Notes: generated by a model from the letters alone, not told the origin. Numbered from the stretch's first letter, positions 34,830 to 45,074 are shown. The stretch: 64,000 nt of DNA from Paracoccus saliphilus (GCF_028553805.1 NZ_CP067140.1:62001-126000); one strand, 5' to 3'. Numbers and translations: made by a program.

Positions 34830-36323
34830 ATGATGCTGAACGATCTGCTGACAGCCTTGCAGGCGGTCGCCACCCTGCAGAATTTCCTGATCATGGCAGC
34901 CGGTATCTGGGCCGGGGTGGTGATCGGGGCTATCCCCGGCATGACCGGGACGATGGCCGTGACGCTGGCATTGCCCTTCACCTTCTATATGGAGCCGGTT
35001 TCCAGCATCCTGCTGCTGGTCGCGTTGTACAAGGGATCGACCTATGGCGGTTCGGTCTCGGCAATCCTGATCCGAACGCCGGGGACGGCATCGGCAGCCT
35101 GCACGGCGCTCGACGGCTATCCATTGGCGCAACAAGGCAAGGCAGGCAAGGCGTTGAACATGGCGCTTTACTCTTCGGTCGTTGGGGATTTCCTCTCGAA
35201 TATCTCGCTCATCTTCCTTGCCGCGCCGCTGGCATTGCTGGCGCTCAATGTGGGGCCACCCGAATATTTCATGCTGATGGTCTTCGCGCTGACGACCGTG
35301 GCCGGTGTCTCGGGCAATTCGCTGCTCATGGGTCTGGTCTCGGCCTGCCTGGGGCTTCTGCTGGCAACGGCGGGTGAAGACATGTACGGATCGTTCCGTT
35401 TCGCCTTCACCGACGATATGCAGGCGGGCCTTGCGGTGGCGCCGGTCCTGATCGGCCTTTTCGCGCTGCCGGAACTGTTCAAGCTGATCGTGTTCCGCAA
35501 CCCGCCCAAGGCGCGGGCCATGCAGTTGGGCGATGACAGGGTGAGCCGGAAGGAATTGCGCCCCGTCATCAAATCGCTTTTGCGCGGCAGTTTCATCGGC
35601 GTGATCCTTGGGGCGATTCCGGGTATTGGCCCTTCGGCCGCCGCCTTCTTTTCCTACGGCGCCGCGCAGCGGTCGTCGCCAAGGGCCGATAATTTCGGCA
35701 AGGGTGAGCTGGAAGGCATCGCCGCATCGGAATCGGCCAATAACGGTGCCTGCGGAGCGACGATGATCCCGCTGCTCGCTCTGGGCGTACCGGGCGACGT
35801 CATCACCGGGGTCATGCTGGGTGCCTTCATGATCCAGGGCCTGACGCCGGGGCCGCTGCTGTTTCAGACCAATATCCACGAGATTTACATGCTGTTCATC
35901 GGCATGCTGCTGTCATCGGTTCTCCTTTTCGGCGCGGGCAAGCTGACGATGCGCATGTTCACCTATATCGCCAAGATTCCCGCGACCCTGCTGAGCCCGC
36001 TGGTTCTGGTGCTTTGCCTTTACGGTATCTACTCCATCGGCAACAGCATGTTCGATGTGATCGTCCTTCTTGCGATGGGTGTGGGCGGGTTCGTGATGTA
36101 TCTCTTGAACATTCCTGCAGCGCCTTTCCTGATCGCCTTTATCCTCGGCCCGATGATCGAAGAGAACCTGCGGCGCGCTCTTGCCATCTCGCGTGGCGAT
36201 CCCACGGTGCTTTTGTCATCGCCGATCACATGGATCTTCGCGGCCCTTGTCCTGTTCGTGGTGGGCCTCACGATCCGGCGCGAAATTAAGAAAGCCAATG
36301 AAAGAAAGGCACGTTTCCAATGA
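34830..36323 (+). CDS. Tripartite tricarboxylate transporter large permease (TctA)
   Basis: Main transport subunit of 497 residues with about twelve membrane helices. Signatures: GVVIGAIPGMTGTMAVTLALP near the N-terminus, YKGSTYGGSVSAILIRTPGT, and the inverted-repeat counterpart GVILGAIPGIGPSAAAFFSYG with SANNGACGATMIPLLALGVPG. It overlaps the M20 peptidase gene by 4 bp. An ATGATG gives two adjacent start choices. Confidence 0.94.
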   Translation: MMLNDLLTALQAVATLQNFLIMAAGIWAGVVIGAIPGMTGTMAVTLALPFTFYMEPVSSILLLVALYKGSTYGGSVSAILIRTPGTASAACTALDGYPLAQQGKAGKALNMALYSSVVGDFLSNISLIFLAAPLALLALNVGPPEYFMLMVFALTTVAGVSGNSLLMGLVSACLGLLLATAGEDMYGSFRFAFTDDMQAGLAVAPVLIGLFALPELFKLIVFRNPPKARAMQLGDDRVSRKELRPVIKSLLRGSFIGVILGAIPGIGPSAAAFFSYGAAQRSSPRADNFGKGELEGIAASESANNGACGATMIPLLALGVPGDVITGVMLGAFMIQGLTPGPLLFQTNIHEIYMLFIGMLLSSVLLFGAGKLTMRMFTYIAKIPATLLSPLVLVLCLYGIYSIGNSMFDVIVLLAMGVGGFVMYLLNIPAAPFLIAFILGPMIEENLRRALAISRGDPTVLLSSPITWIFAALVLFVVGLTIRREIKKANERKARFQ

Positions 36324-37516
36324 AGGACCTGTCGGGCGCAATCAGCCAGCATCCGCGGCTTGGCGATGCAAAGGATCACCTGAAGACCCTGATCGGGTTC
36401 GATACGACCAGCCGCAATTCGAACCTGCCATTGATCGACCACATGGCCGAATTTCTCGAGGTTCTGGGAGGCAAGATTACACGGTTGCAGGATGAGACAG
36501 GGCAAAAAGCCAACCTGATTGCCCGTTTCGGTCCACCTGAAATCTCCGGAATCGTCCTTTCCGGCCATACGGACGTTGTCCCCGCGGGTGGAACCAACTG
36601 GACCACCCCACCCTTCGATGCCGATGAACGTGATGGCCGGATCTTCGGTCGCGGCAGTTGCGACATGAAGGCGTTCGCGGCCTGTGTCATGGCGGCAATG
36701 CGCGATATCGATCAGATCGAACTGTCCCGCCCGCTCTACCTCTGCTTTTCCTATGACGAGGAGGTGGGTTGCCTTGGCGCACCGCAGATCGCGCGCTATC
36801 TGAAAGAGCTGGATGTGCCGCCAAGTTTTGCCGTGATCGGAGAGCCGAGCGATATGAAGCTGGTCGCCGGTCAGAAAGGCAAGATCGCCATGCGCGCCAC
36901 TTTCCACGGCACCAGCGGGCATTCTTCGTTTGCTCCGGCGCATGTCAACGCCGTGGCCTATGCGGCCCGCGCGGTCTCGATGATCGATGCACGGGCGCGC
37001 CGCTATGAGACGGAGGGACCTTTCGATCCGGCCTTTACCGTGCCGCATGCCACATGCCTGGTCACGATGATCGACGGTGGGGTTGCCACGAATGTCACCC
37101 CGGACCGCTGCAGCTTCACGTTTGAGTTGCGGAGTATCGACGAATTGGCAGCGCAGGCTGATCTTGATGAACTGCTGACCGAGATTCGCGAAACGCTGGA
37201 GCCCGAGATGAAAGCCGGGCATCCCGATGCCGGAATCCGGTTCGAACGCATTTTTGCCTATCCGGCCATGGGTGACGCGCGTGGAACAGATGCTTTTGCT
37301 GAACTTCGGCCGGTGATGCCGGAATATTCCGGCAAGGTGTCATATGGGTCGGAAGGTGGCGTTTTCGAGGTGGAAGGCGGCATTCCCTCGATCATTGTCG
37401 GCCCTGGTTCGATTGAACAGGCACATAAGGCGGACGAGTTCGTCGAGATCGACCAGTTGAACCGCTGTCTGCATTTTCTCGACAATCTTCTGGATCAGGT
37501 CGGTATCCAGAAATAA
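36320..37516 (+). CDS. ArgE/DapE-type M20 amidohydrolase
   Basis: Zinc-dependent deacylase of 398 residues. Metal-site motifs are LSGHTDVVPAGG (His, Asp), GRGSCDMKAF (Asp), SYDEEVGCLGA (Glu-Glu) and IGEPSDMK, and the dimerisation-domain histidine is in HGTSGHSSFAP. It reads as acetylornithine deacetylase (ArgE), but its coupling to a TctCBA transporter suggests a catabolic N-acyl amino acid hydrolase working on the imported substrate. It is the last gene of the operon, followed by the hairpin at 37543. Confidence 0.85.
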   Translation: MKDLSGAISQHPRLGDAKDHLKTLIGFDTTSRNSNLPLIDHMAEFLEVLGGKITRLQDETGQKANLIARFGPPEISGIVLSGHTDVVPAGGTNWTTPPFDADERDGRIFGRGSCDMKAFAACVMAAMRDIDQIELSRPLYLCFSYDEEVGCLGAPQIARYLKELDVPPSFAVIGEPSDMKLVAGQKGKIAMRATFHGTSGHSSFAPAHVNAVAYAARAVSMIDARARRYETEGPFDPAFTVPHATCLVTMIDGGVATNVTPDRCSFTFELRSIDELAAQADLDELLTEIRETLEPEMKAGHPDAGIRFERIFAYPAMGDARGTDAFAELRPVMPEYSGKVSYGSEGGVFEVEGGIPSIIVGPGSIEQAHKADEFVEIDQLNRCLHFLDNLLDQVGIQK

Positions 37517-37542
37517 CCTGCCCTTGATCCAAGCTTTGAGAT

Positions 37543-37570
37543 GACAAGCCGATGACGGGATCGGCTTGTC
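37543..37570 (+). terminator. Perfect 11-bp stem terminator-like hairpin
   Basis: GACAAGCCGAT, loop GACGGG, ATCGGCTTGTC: an uninterrupted 11-bp inverted repeat 26 bp after the M20 gene stop and 28 bp before the riboswitch. It lacks a U-run. It probably ends the transporter operon transcript. Confidence 0.65.
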
Positions 37571-37598
37571 TCGATGCGGCAGGGCTTCTACAGTCCAC

Positions 37599-38507
<909 letters not shown>

Positions 38508-38556
38508 GGCGGGCCAGACGCGACGACGCCATGCCCGGAAAGGCGGCCAGATCAAT

Positions 38557-39048
38557 TCAATCGGAGCCCGACTCGTCCGTTGAGCCGTGAATGGCGAATT
38601 GTTCCAGCCCGGCGTCCTTGGTTTCGATGACGCGATAGGCCTCCCTCACCCCGGACTGGGTCAGTTCACGGGCGACGGTCAACAGGGTATTAGGCGGATG
38701 ATCCTCGCATAGATCGGTCATCTGGGCGATTTCCTCTGCGGCGACCGGGCGGGCCTGATCTACCGAGGGAGCGCCGTGATAGGTGACGAAATGTTCGGCC
38801 AGCAAATCGGTGAGGGCGGTCAATTCGCCCGGCGCGACCGTGGTGACCGCGACAAAGGTTACCCGCCCGCCGGTTTCCAGGCCCAGCCAGCCATTGGCAA
38901 AGGCCTGCCGCGCCTTGCCGGTCAGATCGGCATCGGTCCAGTCGGAAAACTCGAAGCCGCCAGAGATGCACCACTCGCCGGTTCGGGCCGGGTTGGCATA
39001 GACACGCTGATCGCTTTCGTCGAAATGGATCGCTCGGGCAAGATTCAT
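38557..39048 (-). CDS. DUF6505 family protein
   Basis: Protein of 163 residues with no known function. The start MNLARAIHFDESDQRVY overlaps the upstream gene by 4 bp (an ATGA on the minus strand). It contains TGEWCISGGFEFSDW and a C-terminal helical part. I recall it as a family found with formate dehydrogenase genes in alphaproteobacteria. It is the last gene of the minus-strand accessory operon (polyferredoxin, DUF6494, Mrp, ligase-like, DUF6505) and converges with bluB. Confidence 0.72.
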   Translation of the reverse strand: MNLARAIHFDESDQRVYANPARTGEWCISGGFEFSDWTDADLTGKARQAFANGWLGLETGGRVTFVAVTTVAPGELTALTDLLAEHFVTYHGAPSVDQARPVAAEEIAQMTDLCEDHPPNTLLTVARELTQSGVREAYRVIETKDAGLEQFAIHGSTDESGSD

Positions 39049-39755
39049 GGGGCGGTCTCCAGCAGATCGGTAAGCGGGATCAGATGGGTGCTGTCTCCAT
39101 CGCGCAGCAACATGCCGAAATCCGTGTCGATTCCGACGAAGACGCCACGACGTCCGGATTGTTCTGTCTGTTCTCCCAGCCCATGCGCCAATGCTTGCCA
39201 ATCGTCATGCAGGGGACGGTTGCCCCGATCTTCCCAACGATCGATCCAGTTCAGGCAGTGGCGTGCCCAAGCTTCCACCAAGATAGGAGACGAGACATCG
39301 GCGCAACCTTCGACATAGAGCCATGTCTGGTCGGGAGTATCGCCGGGACGGTCGGTGGAGGGGATCAGCGGCAGGCTAAAGCCGATCACCAGCCAGTCGG
39401 GAACGGCCTGCGGTTCTGGGTGCGAGGCAACCGCGCGGAACCGGCCACAGCTTGCGCCATTGATCCGAATGCCGCCGTTCCAGTCCAGGTGCACCGCGAT
39501 TTCCGGCGGGGCGAGGGCGCCGAGGGCATTCTGAAACCCGACCCCGCATAGCGGCAGCATCGCCATGGCCTGCGCCAAAGGTACTTCGGGGGCAAAGACC
39601 AATGCGCCTTGTAATTCATCTGCCGCCAGCCGGTAACAGACGAGCCCGGCATCGCACCCTTCGGCGGCACGCAAGCAGGCGTGCCGGATGGCATCGCCCG
39701 TTGTCGGCTCACCCCGCATCAGCGGAGGAAAGGAGAGCTCCTCGATCGCGGTCAC
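39045..39755 (-). CDS. Biotin/lipoate protein ligase-like protein (DUF4444 type)
   Basis: Protein of 236 residues. The first 170 residues resemble the BPL/LplA fold (FAPEVPLAQAMAMLP, HLDWNGGIRINGASCGRFR), and a short C-terminal domain holds GVFVGIDTDFGMLLRD. Substrate and true ligase activity are unknown. It overlaps both neighbours by 4 bp, so it is tightly coupled to Mrp and DUF6505 in the formate dehydrogenase accessory operon. Confidence 0.72.
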   Translation of the reverse strand: MTAIEELSFPPLMRGEPTTGDAIRHACLRAAEGCDAGLVCYRLAADELQGALVFAPEVPLAQAMAMLPLCGVGFQNALGALAPPEIAVHLDWNGGIRINGASCGRFRAVASHPEPQAVPDWLVIGFSLPLIPSTDRPGDTPDQTWLYVEGCADVSSPILVEAWARHCLNWIDRWEDRGNRPLHDDWQALAHGLGEQTEQSGRRGVFVGIDTDFGMLLRDGDSTHLIPLTDLLETAP

Positions 39756-40816
39756 GCCACCTCCTTGGCAACCAAGGCTGAGGCGATGTCATGAAACGCC
39801 CTTGCTTGCGCGCTGTCGGGCTGGCTGACGGTGATCGGTGCGCCACCATCCGAGGCCAGCCGGATCTGAAGATCCAACGGCACCTCGGCGAGCAGGGGGA
39901 CATTCAGCTTTGCGGCCTCGGATGCCACGCCACCATGACCGAAGACATGCTCTTCATGGCCGCATTGCGAACAGATATGCGTACTCATGTTCTCGACCAT
40001 GCCCAGAATGGGCACCTTCATCTGGTTGAACATGTCGATCCCCTTGCGGGCATCCAGCAGTGCAACATCTTGCGGGGTCGAGACGATGATTGCGCCGTCA
40101 ACCTGCGCTTTCTGACACAGCGTCATCTGGACATCGCCGGTCCCCGGCGGCAGATCGACCAGCAGGATATCGAGTGCGCCCCATTGCACCTGCGTCAACA
40201 TCTGCTGCAACGCGCCCATGAGCATTGGGCCACGCCAGACCACGGCCTGATCCTCGTTGGTCATCAACCCGATCGACATCATGGTGACGCCGTGATTACG
40301 CATCGGAAGGATGGTCTTGCCGTCCGGGCTGGCCGGGCGACCCGAGACGCCCAGCATTCGCGGCTGTGACGGGCCGTAGACATCCGCGTCCAGTAACCCG
40401 ACACGCCGTCCTTGCTGCGCCAGGGCGCAGGCGAGATTGGCCGCGACGGTGGATTTGCCCACGCCGCCCTTGCCGCTGGCGATGGCGATGATCCGGGCGA
40501 TGCCGGGGATGGGCTCCGGTCCTGCCGGCTCGGATTTGCGGGCGCGAAGTTCCGGCGGAGCCTTCTCGGTATGCCCCGTCATGACGATGGACACCCCCGA
40601 GACACCGTCTTGAGCCCGCAACGCGGCCTCGGCATTGGTCTTTACGGCCTGATAAGCCTCGGTATGGCGCGGAGGCACCTCGAGGACAAAACGAATCTGG
40701 CCCGCCTCGTCGACATTGAGCGCACGCATCACGCCACTGGCGACGATATCGCCGCCTGCGATCGGGTCGGCAACGGATTTCAGGACAGCGAGCACCGCCT
40801 CTCGGCTGATCGGCAC
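39752..40816 (-). CDS. mrp: Mrp/NBP35-type iron-sulfur carrier ATPase
   Basis: P-loop ATPase of 354 residues. An N-terminal FSCA/DUF59 domain (about 1-80) precedes the deviant Walker A SGKGGVGKST at about 114-123. The C-terminal CxxC in STHICSQCGHE can hold a bridging [4Fe-4S] cluster. Such proteins deliver clusters to apo-enzymes. Placed here, between a polyferredoxin gene and ligase-like genes, it may load clusters of the formate dehydrogenases; that is inference. Confidence 0.92.
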   Translation of the reverse strand: MPISREAVLAVLKSVADPIAGGDIVASGVMRALNVDEAGQIRFVLEVPPRHTEAYQAVKTNAEAALRAQDGVSGVSIVMTGHTEKAPPELRARKSEPAGPEPIPGIARIIAIASGKGGVGKSTVAANLACALAQQGRRVGLLDADVYGPSQPRMLGVSGRPASPDGKTILPMRNHGVTMMSIGLMTNEDQAVVWRGPMLMGALQQMLTQVQWGALDILLVDLPPGTGDVQMTLCQKAQVDGAIIVSTPQDVALLDARKGIDMFNQMKVPILGMVENMSTHICSQCGHEEHVFGHGGVASEAAKLNVPLLAEVPLDLQIRLASDGGAPITVSQPDSAQARAFHDIASALVAKEVA

Positions 40817-40819
40817 GGC

Positions 40820-41011
40820 TTAGTCCTGTCCCTTGATCTCGCCGGATATCTCGTGGCGCATGCCCAGCTCGTCAATGGTGATGACGGCCTTGACGGCAAA
40901 ACTCTTGCCTGCCGTATCTGCATCGCGCATTGCCTCTTCGATGGCCTGTTGCGAGGTGACGCCGACCTGTTTCAGGAACTTGCGCATCGACATATTCGCA
41001 TCGTCAGTCAT
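40820..41011 (-). CDS. DUF6494 family small protein
   Basis: Protein of 63 residues without known function. The sequence MSMRKFLKQVGVTSQQAIEEA followed by IDELGMRHEISGEI is typical of this family. It lies 12 bp after the polyferredoxin gene and 3 bp before mrp, inside the accessory operon. Small size, lack of membrane segments and context suggest an assembly or binding factor. Confidence 0.8.
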   Translation of the reverse strand: MTDDANMSMRKFLKQVGVTSQQAIEEAMRDADTAGKSFAVKAVITIDELGMRHEISGEIKGQD

Positions 41012-41023
41012 TTGATCTTCCTT

Positions 41024-42967
41024 TCAGTGATCGCGTCGCTTGCTCAGGTAGTCGTCGGTGACGCGCGGGCGCTCGCCCTGAGCAAGCGGGTTGTTCTGGG
41101 AATGATACTGCGCGTTCACGCGGCAATTGTCACACATTTGGATCATCCTCAGCTTGTCATCGCCGGCGAACATCGAATGTCCCCGCAGCTTTTCGGTAAT
41201 TCGTTCGACGGTCGATTTGACACCGAAAAGCGCACCGCATTCGATGCAGGCGAAGGGTTCTTCCTGGTGCAAGATGCGTTGGCTCAGCGCGGCATCCGTG
41301 AGATCGAGCCGGGGTTCATAGCTGATCGCATCCTCGGGGCAGATATTGGCGCAAAGACCGCATTGCAGGCAGGCATCCTCCTGGAAACGAAGCTGCGGGA
41401 GGTCGGGATTGTCGCCGAGCGCTCCTGAAGGACAAAGCGAAACGCAGGACAGGCAAAGCGTGCAGGCCTCCGTATCCACCAACACCGCGCCATAGGGGGC
41501 GTCATCGGGCAGGGCAAGTTGTTGCTTGTCCGGATGCAAGGCGCGTGCCGCCTGCCGGGTGATCTGCCGCCTCGTGCCCATGGGACGCACCGGACTTGCC
41601 GCCGATGCGGGTGCATCTTCGTTGTAGAGCGTATCGGACATGGCATCGGGATCGGAGACATCCAGCAGGTGGATCCTGCCCTCACCGCCAATGGCCCGGG
41701 CCAGCGTGATTTGCGCGGCCAATGCATCGCGATCCGCACCTGGTCCAGGGAGGAGGCTTACCGAAGCAAATCCTGCCGCCAGTGCCGCGACTGTTTCGGC
41801 ATGTCCGAACGCCCCAATGGCCGCGATTTCAAGAGGGATGACATCGGCGGGCAATCCGCGCCCATGGCGGGCCGAAAGGCGGATCATCTCTGCACCGTGG
41901 CTATCATGGACCAGCAGGCGCGGCGCGATGCCTCCGGCATCCAGATAGGCTTTCGCCAAGGTCTGAACCCGCCGAAAGACCAAATCGACCGGTGGCGCGT
42001 CATATTCTATCGCTCCCGATGGGCAGGCGGCCGAGCAAGCGCCACAGCCTGCGCAGATCATCGGATCGACCGTGACATGATCGCCATCGGGCGTGATCGC
42101 CCCTGTCGGGCAGAGATCGAGACAACGGGTGCAGCCGGTTTGACCGGCGCGTGAATGGGCGCATAACAGCGGCTCGGTCCGGACATGAAGCGGCTTCTCG
42201 AATGTGCCCATAAGATGAGACGCCGCCAGAACTGCCGCCGAGACCGCAGCGGGATGATCGGGATCGGGGCGCAGATAGCCTTCGCGCTTTTCATGCGCGG
42301 GAAAGAGCGGTGTGCCACCCCGCAAATCGAGAATGATATCGCATTCCGACATGCCGCCATCCTGCGGGGCCGTCAGCGTGAATTCTCCCCGTCCACCGGG
42401 TTCGAGCTGCCGCAAGGCGTCGATCACCACACGGAACCCGCCCAAGGCGCCGCTGGCCTGACGCAGATTGCCGGCAATCACGTCGAAACTGCGGGTGTCA
42501 GGGATATCCTCTGTATCTTCCAGCAGGACGGTCACCCCCAGATAGTCTGAAAGCTGCGCAGCCGCCTCAAGCGCAATTTGCGACGGGCCGAGTATCAGGC
42601 ATAGCCCTTCCGACAGGACATCCATGGCCTTTTCCGGTGCCGCAGGCAGCATCGCCTCTGCTATCAGGGCCGTCATCTTCGGTAACTTGCTTGCCGGATC
42701 GTCTGACCACCCGGCGCGGTCTCGCAGATCCAGCATGGGCGCGGGATCAACGCCCAGTTCTTCCGCAAGTGTTTCAAAGCTACGCGACTCCTGAGCGCAG
42801 CAGAAAATCACGTCGCCATCGGTCAAGGCGTCCGAGGCGTGTTGCAACTGTGTGGTGCAAAGCGCGGAACAGGGCGAACGAATATCGAGGCCGGTCGCTT
42901 GCGAGAGCGCCTTTGCGTCGATGGTCTGGCTGCCTGAACAATCGCATGTTACCAGTGTCTTGACCAT
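41024..42967 (-). CDS. Polyferredoxin-like protein with multiple 4Fe-4S sites
   Basis: Cytoplasmic protein of 647 residues. The first 250 residues hold scattered cysteines but no recognised domain. Then come ferredoxin motifs CTRCLDLCP and CAGCGACSAACP (about 280-315), a second cysteine-poor part, then CTLCLSCVSLCP and CLQCGLCANICP (about 500-555), and a C-terminal CIECG with CDNCR pair. It is the first gene of the accessory operon, divergent from DUF3305. It is likely an electron-transfer or assembly protein for formate dehydrogenase. Confidence 0.85.
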   Translation of the reverse strand: MVKTLVTCDCSGSQTIDAKALSQATGLDIRSPCSALCTTQLQHASDALTDGDVIFCCAQESRSFETLAEELGVDPAPMLDLRDRAGWSDDPASKLPKMTALIAEAMLPAAPEKAMDVLSEGLCLILGPSQIALEAAAQLSDYLGVTVLLEDTEDIPDTRSFDVIAGNLRQASGALGGFRVVIDALRQLEPGGRGEFTLTAPQDGGMSECDIILDLRGGTPLFPAHEKREGYLRPDPDHPAAVSAAVLAASHLMGTFEKPLHVRTEPLLCAHSRAGQTGCTRCLDLCPTGAITPDGDHVTVDPMICAGCGACSAACPSGAIEYDAPPVDLVFRRVQTLAKAYLDAGGIAPRLLVHDSHGAEMIRLSARHGRGLPADVIPLEIAAIGAFGHAETVAALAAGFASVSLLPGPGADRDALAAQITLARAIGGEGRIHLLDVSDPDAMSDTLYNEDAPASAASPVRPMGTRRQITRQAARALHPDKQQLALPDDAPYGAVLVDTEACTLCLSCVSLCPSGALGDNPDLPQLRFQEDACLQCGLCANICPEDAISYEPRLDLTDAALSQRILHQEEPFACIECGALFGVKSTVERITEKLRGHSMFAGDDKLRMIQMCDNCRVNAQYHSQNNPLAQGERPRVTDDYLSKRRDH

Positions 42968-43094
42968 GTCGTATTCCTCGCCGAACGGACCGTTTCACGG
43001 CCGGATGAGCATTCGGTCGACCCAAGGCTAGACGCAAATTGCCGCACCGTACAACCGGTTTCCGTCGGATCACTAACTTGGCCCGGTCCGATTC

Positions 43095-43111
43095 GCGAAT
43101 TGTCAATTCGC
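43095..43111. promoter_or_regulatory. Palindrome GCGAATT-GTC-AATTCGC in divergent formate dehydrogenase control region
   Basis: A perfect 7-bp inverted repeat with a 3-bp spacer in the 298-bp gap between the polyferredoxin gene and the DUF3305 gene. Downstream lies an AT-rich run (GGATATATTATTGCATGATC, 43129-43148) unlike the surrounding GC-rich DNA. A regulator site for both operons is plausible. I see no gene in this gap. Confidence 0.45.
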
Positions 43112-43265
43112 ACAAAAAGACTCGGATTGGATATATTATTGCATGATCATTCCTGCCGCTAAATAGCGAGACAAAAATTCCTGTATCAGGTGGCGATTAC
43201 AAAAATTTTCCTTTGCTCATTCGGTAGTGCAAAGCATAGTATTGGTAGGGGGAGGAATAACTGCC

Positions 43266-43829
43266 GTGTCGGTAAGTCCGAAAAGCAAACGCGCGATGCC
43301 GCTTGGTATAGTGCTCCGCAGGACGCCGGGGGCGACCCGTTGGGCGAAATGGTCTTGGAAAGCTGTGGCGATTCTGCCTGGGGCAGGGTCGGCTGACTGG
43401 CGGGAATTGCGCCGCGATGGTGATGTTGTCGAGTATCATGCCGCGACCCGGATCCTGGAACTCTATGCCGCCGAGACCGAAGCTTATGTGCATGGGCTGA
43501 CCGCCCGTGTCCCCAGTATCTATGTGGTGATGAGGCCTGTGTCCGGCGAATATCCTTTCGAGATCCTGCTGGTAACAGCCTCACCCTTCGAGGCGCAGGA
43601 TTATTCTGACAGCGGTGAGGATGTCGTCGAGAAGGTTCCGATGACACCGGGCCTTGTTGCCTGGATCGGAGAATTCGTCGACTCGTTCCATGAGGACGAG
43701 CCCTTTGTGAAGCGCCAACGAGACAAGAGACGGGACGATCTTCACCAGGATGGGATAGGCGATCCACGTATCGGCAAGGCGGCCGATATTTACGCCTCGC
43801 CCAGCCTGATGCGGAGCCGTTTGTCATGA
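43266..43829 (+). CDS. DUF3305 family protein
   Basis: Protein of 187 residues of unknown function found with formate dehydrogenase operons. A GTG at 43266 is preferred because GGAGG lies 10 bp upstream. MPLGIVLRRTPGATRWAKWSW is the conserved opening, and FEAQDYSDSGEDVVEKVPM a later conserved part. It overlaps the DUF3306 gene by 4 bp. It heads the plus-strand formate dehydrogenase operon. Confidence 0.85.
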   Translation: MSVSPKSKRAMPLGIVLRRTPGATRWAKWSWKAVAILPGAGSADWRELRRDGDVVEYHAATRILELYAAETEAYVHGLTARVPSIYVVMRPVSGEYPFEILLVTASPFEAQDYSDSGEDVVEKVPMTPGLVAWIGEFVDSFHEDEPFVKRQRDKRRDDLHQDGIGDPRIGKAADIYASPSLMRSRLS

Positions 43830-44410
43830 GCGATTTCTGGGCACGCCGAAAAGCTGCGGTCGCGGCCGAAGCGCGGGCAGAAGATGCTGTAACCCGCGCT
43901 GCCGAACAGGCCGCGCAAGAGGCGCAGCTTGCCGAGCGTAGCGACGAGGAATTGTTGCAGGATTTGGGGTTGCCCGCGCCGGAGGCCATCGACAATGCTG
44001 ATACGGTTCGCCGCTATCTGCGCGCGGCCTTGCCGCAACGGCTCAAGCAACAGGCGTTGCGGCGGCTGTGGACCTTGAACCCGGTGCTGGCCAATCTGGA
44101 CGGGTTGGTCGATTATGCGGATGATTTTACCGCCAGCGCTTCTGCGAGTGAAAACTTCCGGACCAGCTATCAGGTGGGTAAGGGGCTGATGGCCCATGTC
44201 GAGGCGATGGCGGCCAGCCGTGACGCTACCGAGAAAACCTCGGTAGCGCATGCCTCTGCACCGACGGAAAAGACAGCAATAACTGCACAGGAAGCCTTGC
44301 CGGAAGACAGTGCCTATCGACCGCCAGAGAAGGAGGCCGCGGGGCCTTCCGAAGGGGTGACGTCCCCGCGCCGGATGCGCTTCAGCTTTGAGGAAACCGC
44401 GCATGGGTGA
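43826..44410 (+). CDS. DUF3306 family protein
   Basis: Protein of 194 residues, hydrophilic and rich in Ala and Glu. The conserved parts are the opening MSDFWARRKAAV and the middle LKQQALRRLWTLNPVLANLDGLVDYADDF. The C-terminal third is low complexity. It always seems to travel with DUF3305 next to formate dehydrogenase genes. The function is not known; the charged, partly disordered build suggests a binding partner rather than an enzyme. Confidence 0.85.
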   Translation: MSDFWARRKAAVAAEARAEDAVTRAAEQAAQEAQLAERSDEELLQDLGLPAPEAIDNADTVRRYLRAALPQRLKQQALRRLWTLNPVLANLDGLVDYADDFTASASASENFRTSYQVGKGLMAHVEAMAASRDATEKTSVAHASAPTEKTAITAQEALPEDSAYRPPEKEAAGPSEGVTSPRRMRFSFEETAHG

Positions 44411-45074
44411 TCAACGAATGAGTGCCGCGCATGAAATCCAGGTAGCCGAGGAAGATCGCCTGAGGGCCGAATTGTACAATTTCCTTGGCTTGATATTGGC
44501 GCACTCGCCTGATGCGAGGTTACTGTCGCAGATCGCCGGGCTGACCGGCGATGACAGCGAGATCGGCAAGGCCACCGTTGCGCTTGCGAAACTCGCCCGA
44601 CGGACCAGCCCGACATCGGTCGAGTCAGAGTATAATCGGCTTTTCATCGGATTGGGGCGGGGCGAATTGTTGCCTTATGCCAGCTATTATCTGACCGGGT
44701 TTCTGAATGAAAAGCCGCTGGCGCAATTGCGGCGGGACATGGCAGCACAGGGCCTTGCGCGTGCCGAGAATGTTTTTGAACCCGAAGATAATATCGGCAG
44801 CCTGATGGAGATGATGGGGACGCTGATTGACGGTCAATTCGCCGCACCGGCGGATCTGACAACGCAAAAGAATTTCTTCAACCGGCATATCGCGCCATGG
44901 GCGGCGCATTTCTTCACGGATCTGGAAGCCGCCAAAAACGCGGTTTTCTATGCCCCGGTGGGCAAGCTCGGCCGGGCATTCATGGAGATCGAAGCCGAGG
45001 CGTTCCGCATGAGTGCATCGCCATCCGCATCGCTGGCGGGCAGCCGCCAGAACCATAGAGGAGACCTTCAATGA
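44403..45074 (+). CDS. TorD/DmsD-family chaperone for formate dehydrogenase
   Basis: All-helical redox-enzyme maturation chaperone of 223 residues. Family motifs are YNFLGLILAHSP near the start, ESEYNRLFIGLGRGELLPYASYYLTG in the middle and DNIGSLMEMMGTLIDG. It probably holds the Tat-exported catalytic subunit encoded two genes downstream until its cofactor is inserted. Starts at 44403 or 44418 are both possible; the gene overlaps DUF3306 by 8 bp. Confidence 0.87.
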   Translation: MGDQRMSAAHEIQVAEEDRLRAELYNFLGLILAHSPDARLLSQIAGLTGDDSEIGKATVALAKLARRTSPTSVESEYNRLFIGLGRGELLPYASYYLTGFLNEKPLAQLRRDMAAQGLARAENVFEPEDNIGSLMEMMGTLIDGQFAAPADLTTQKNFFNRHIAPWAAHFFTDLEAAKNAVFYAPVGKLGRAFMEIEAEAFRMSASPSASLAGSRQNHRGDLQ

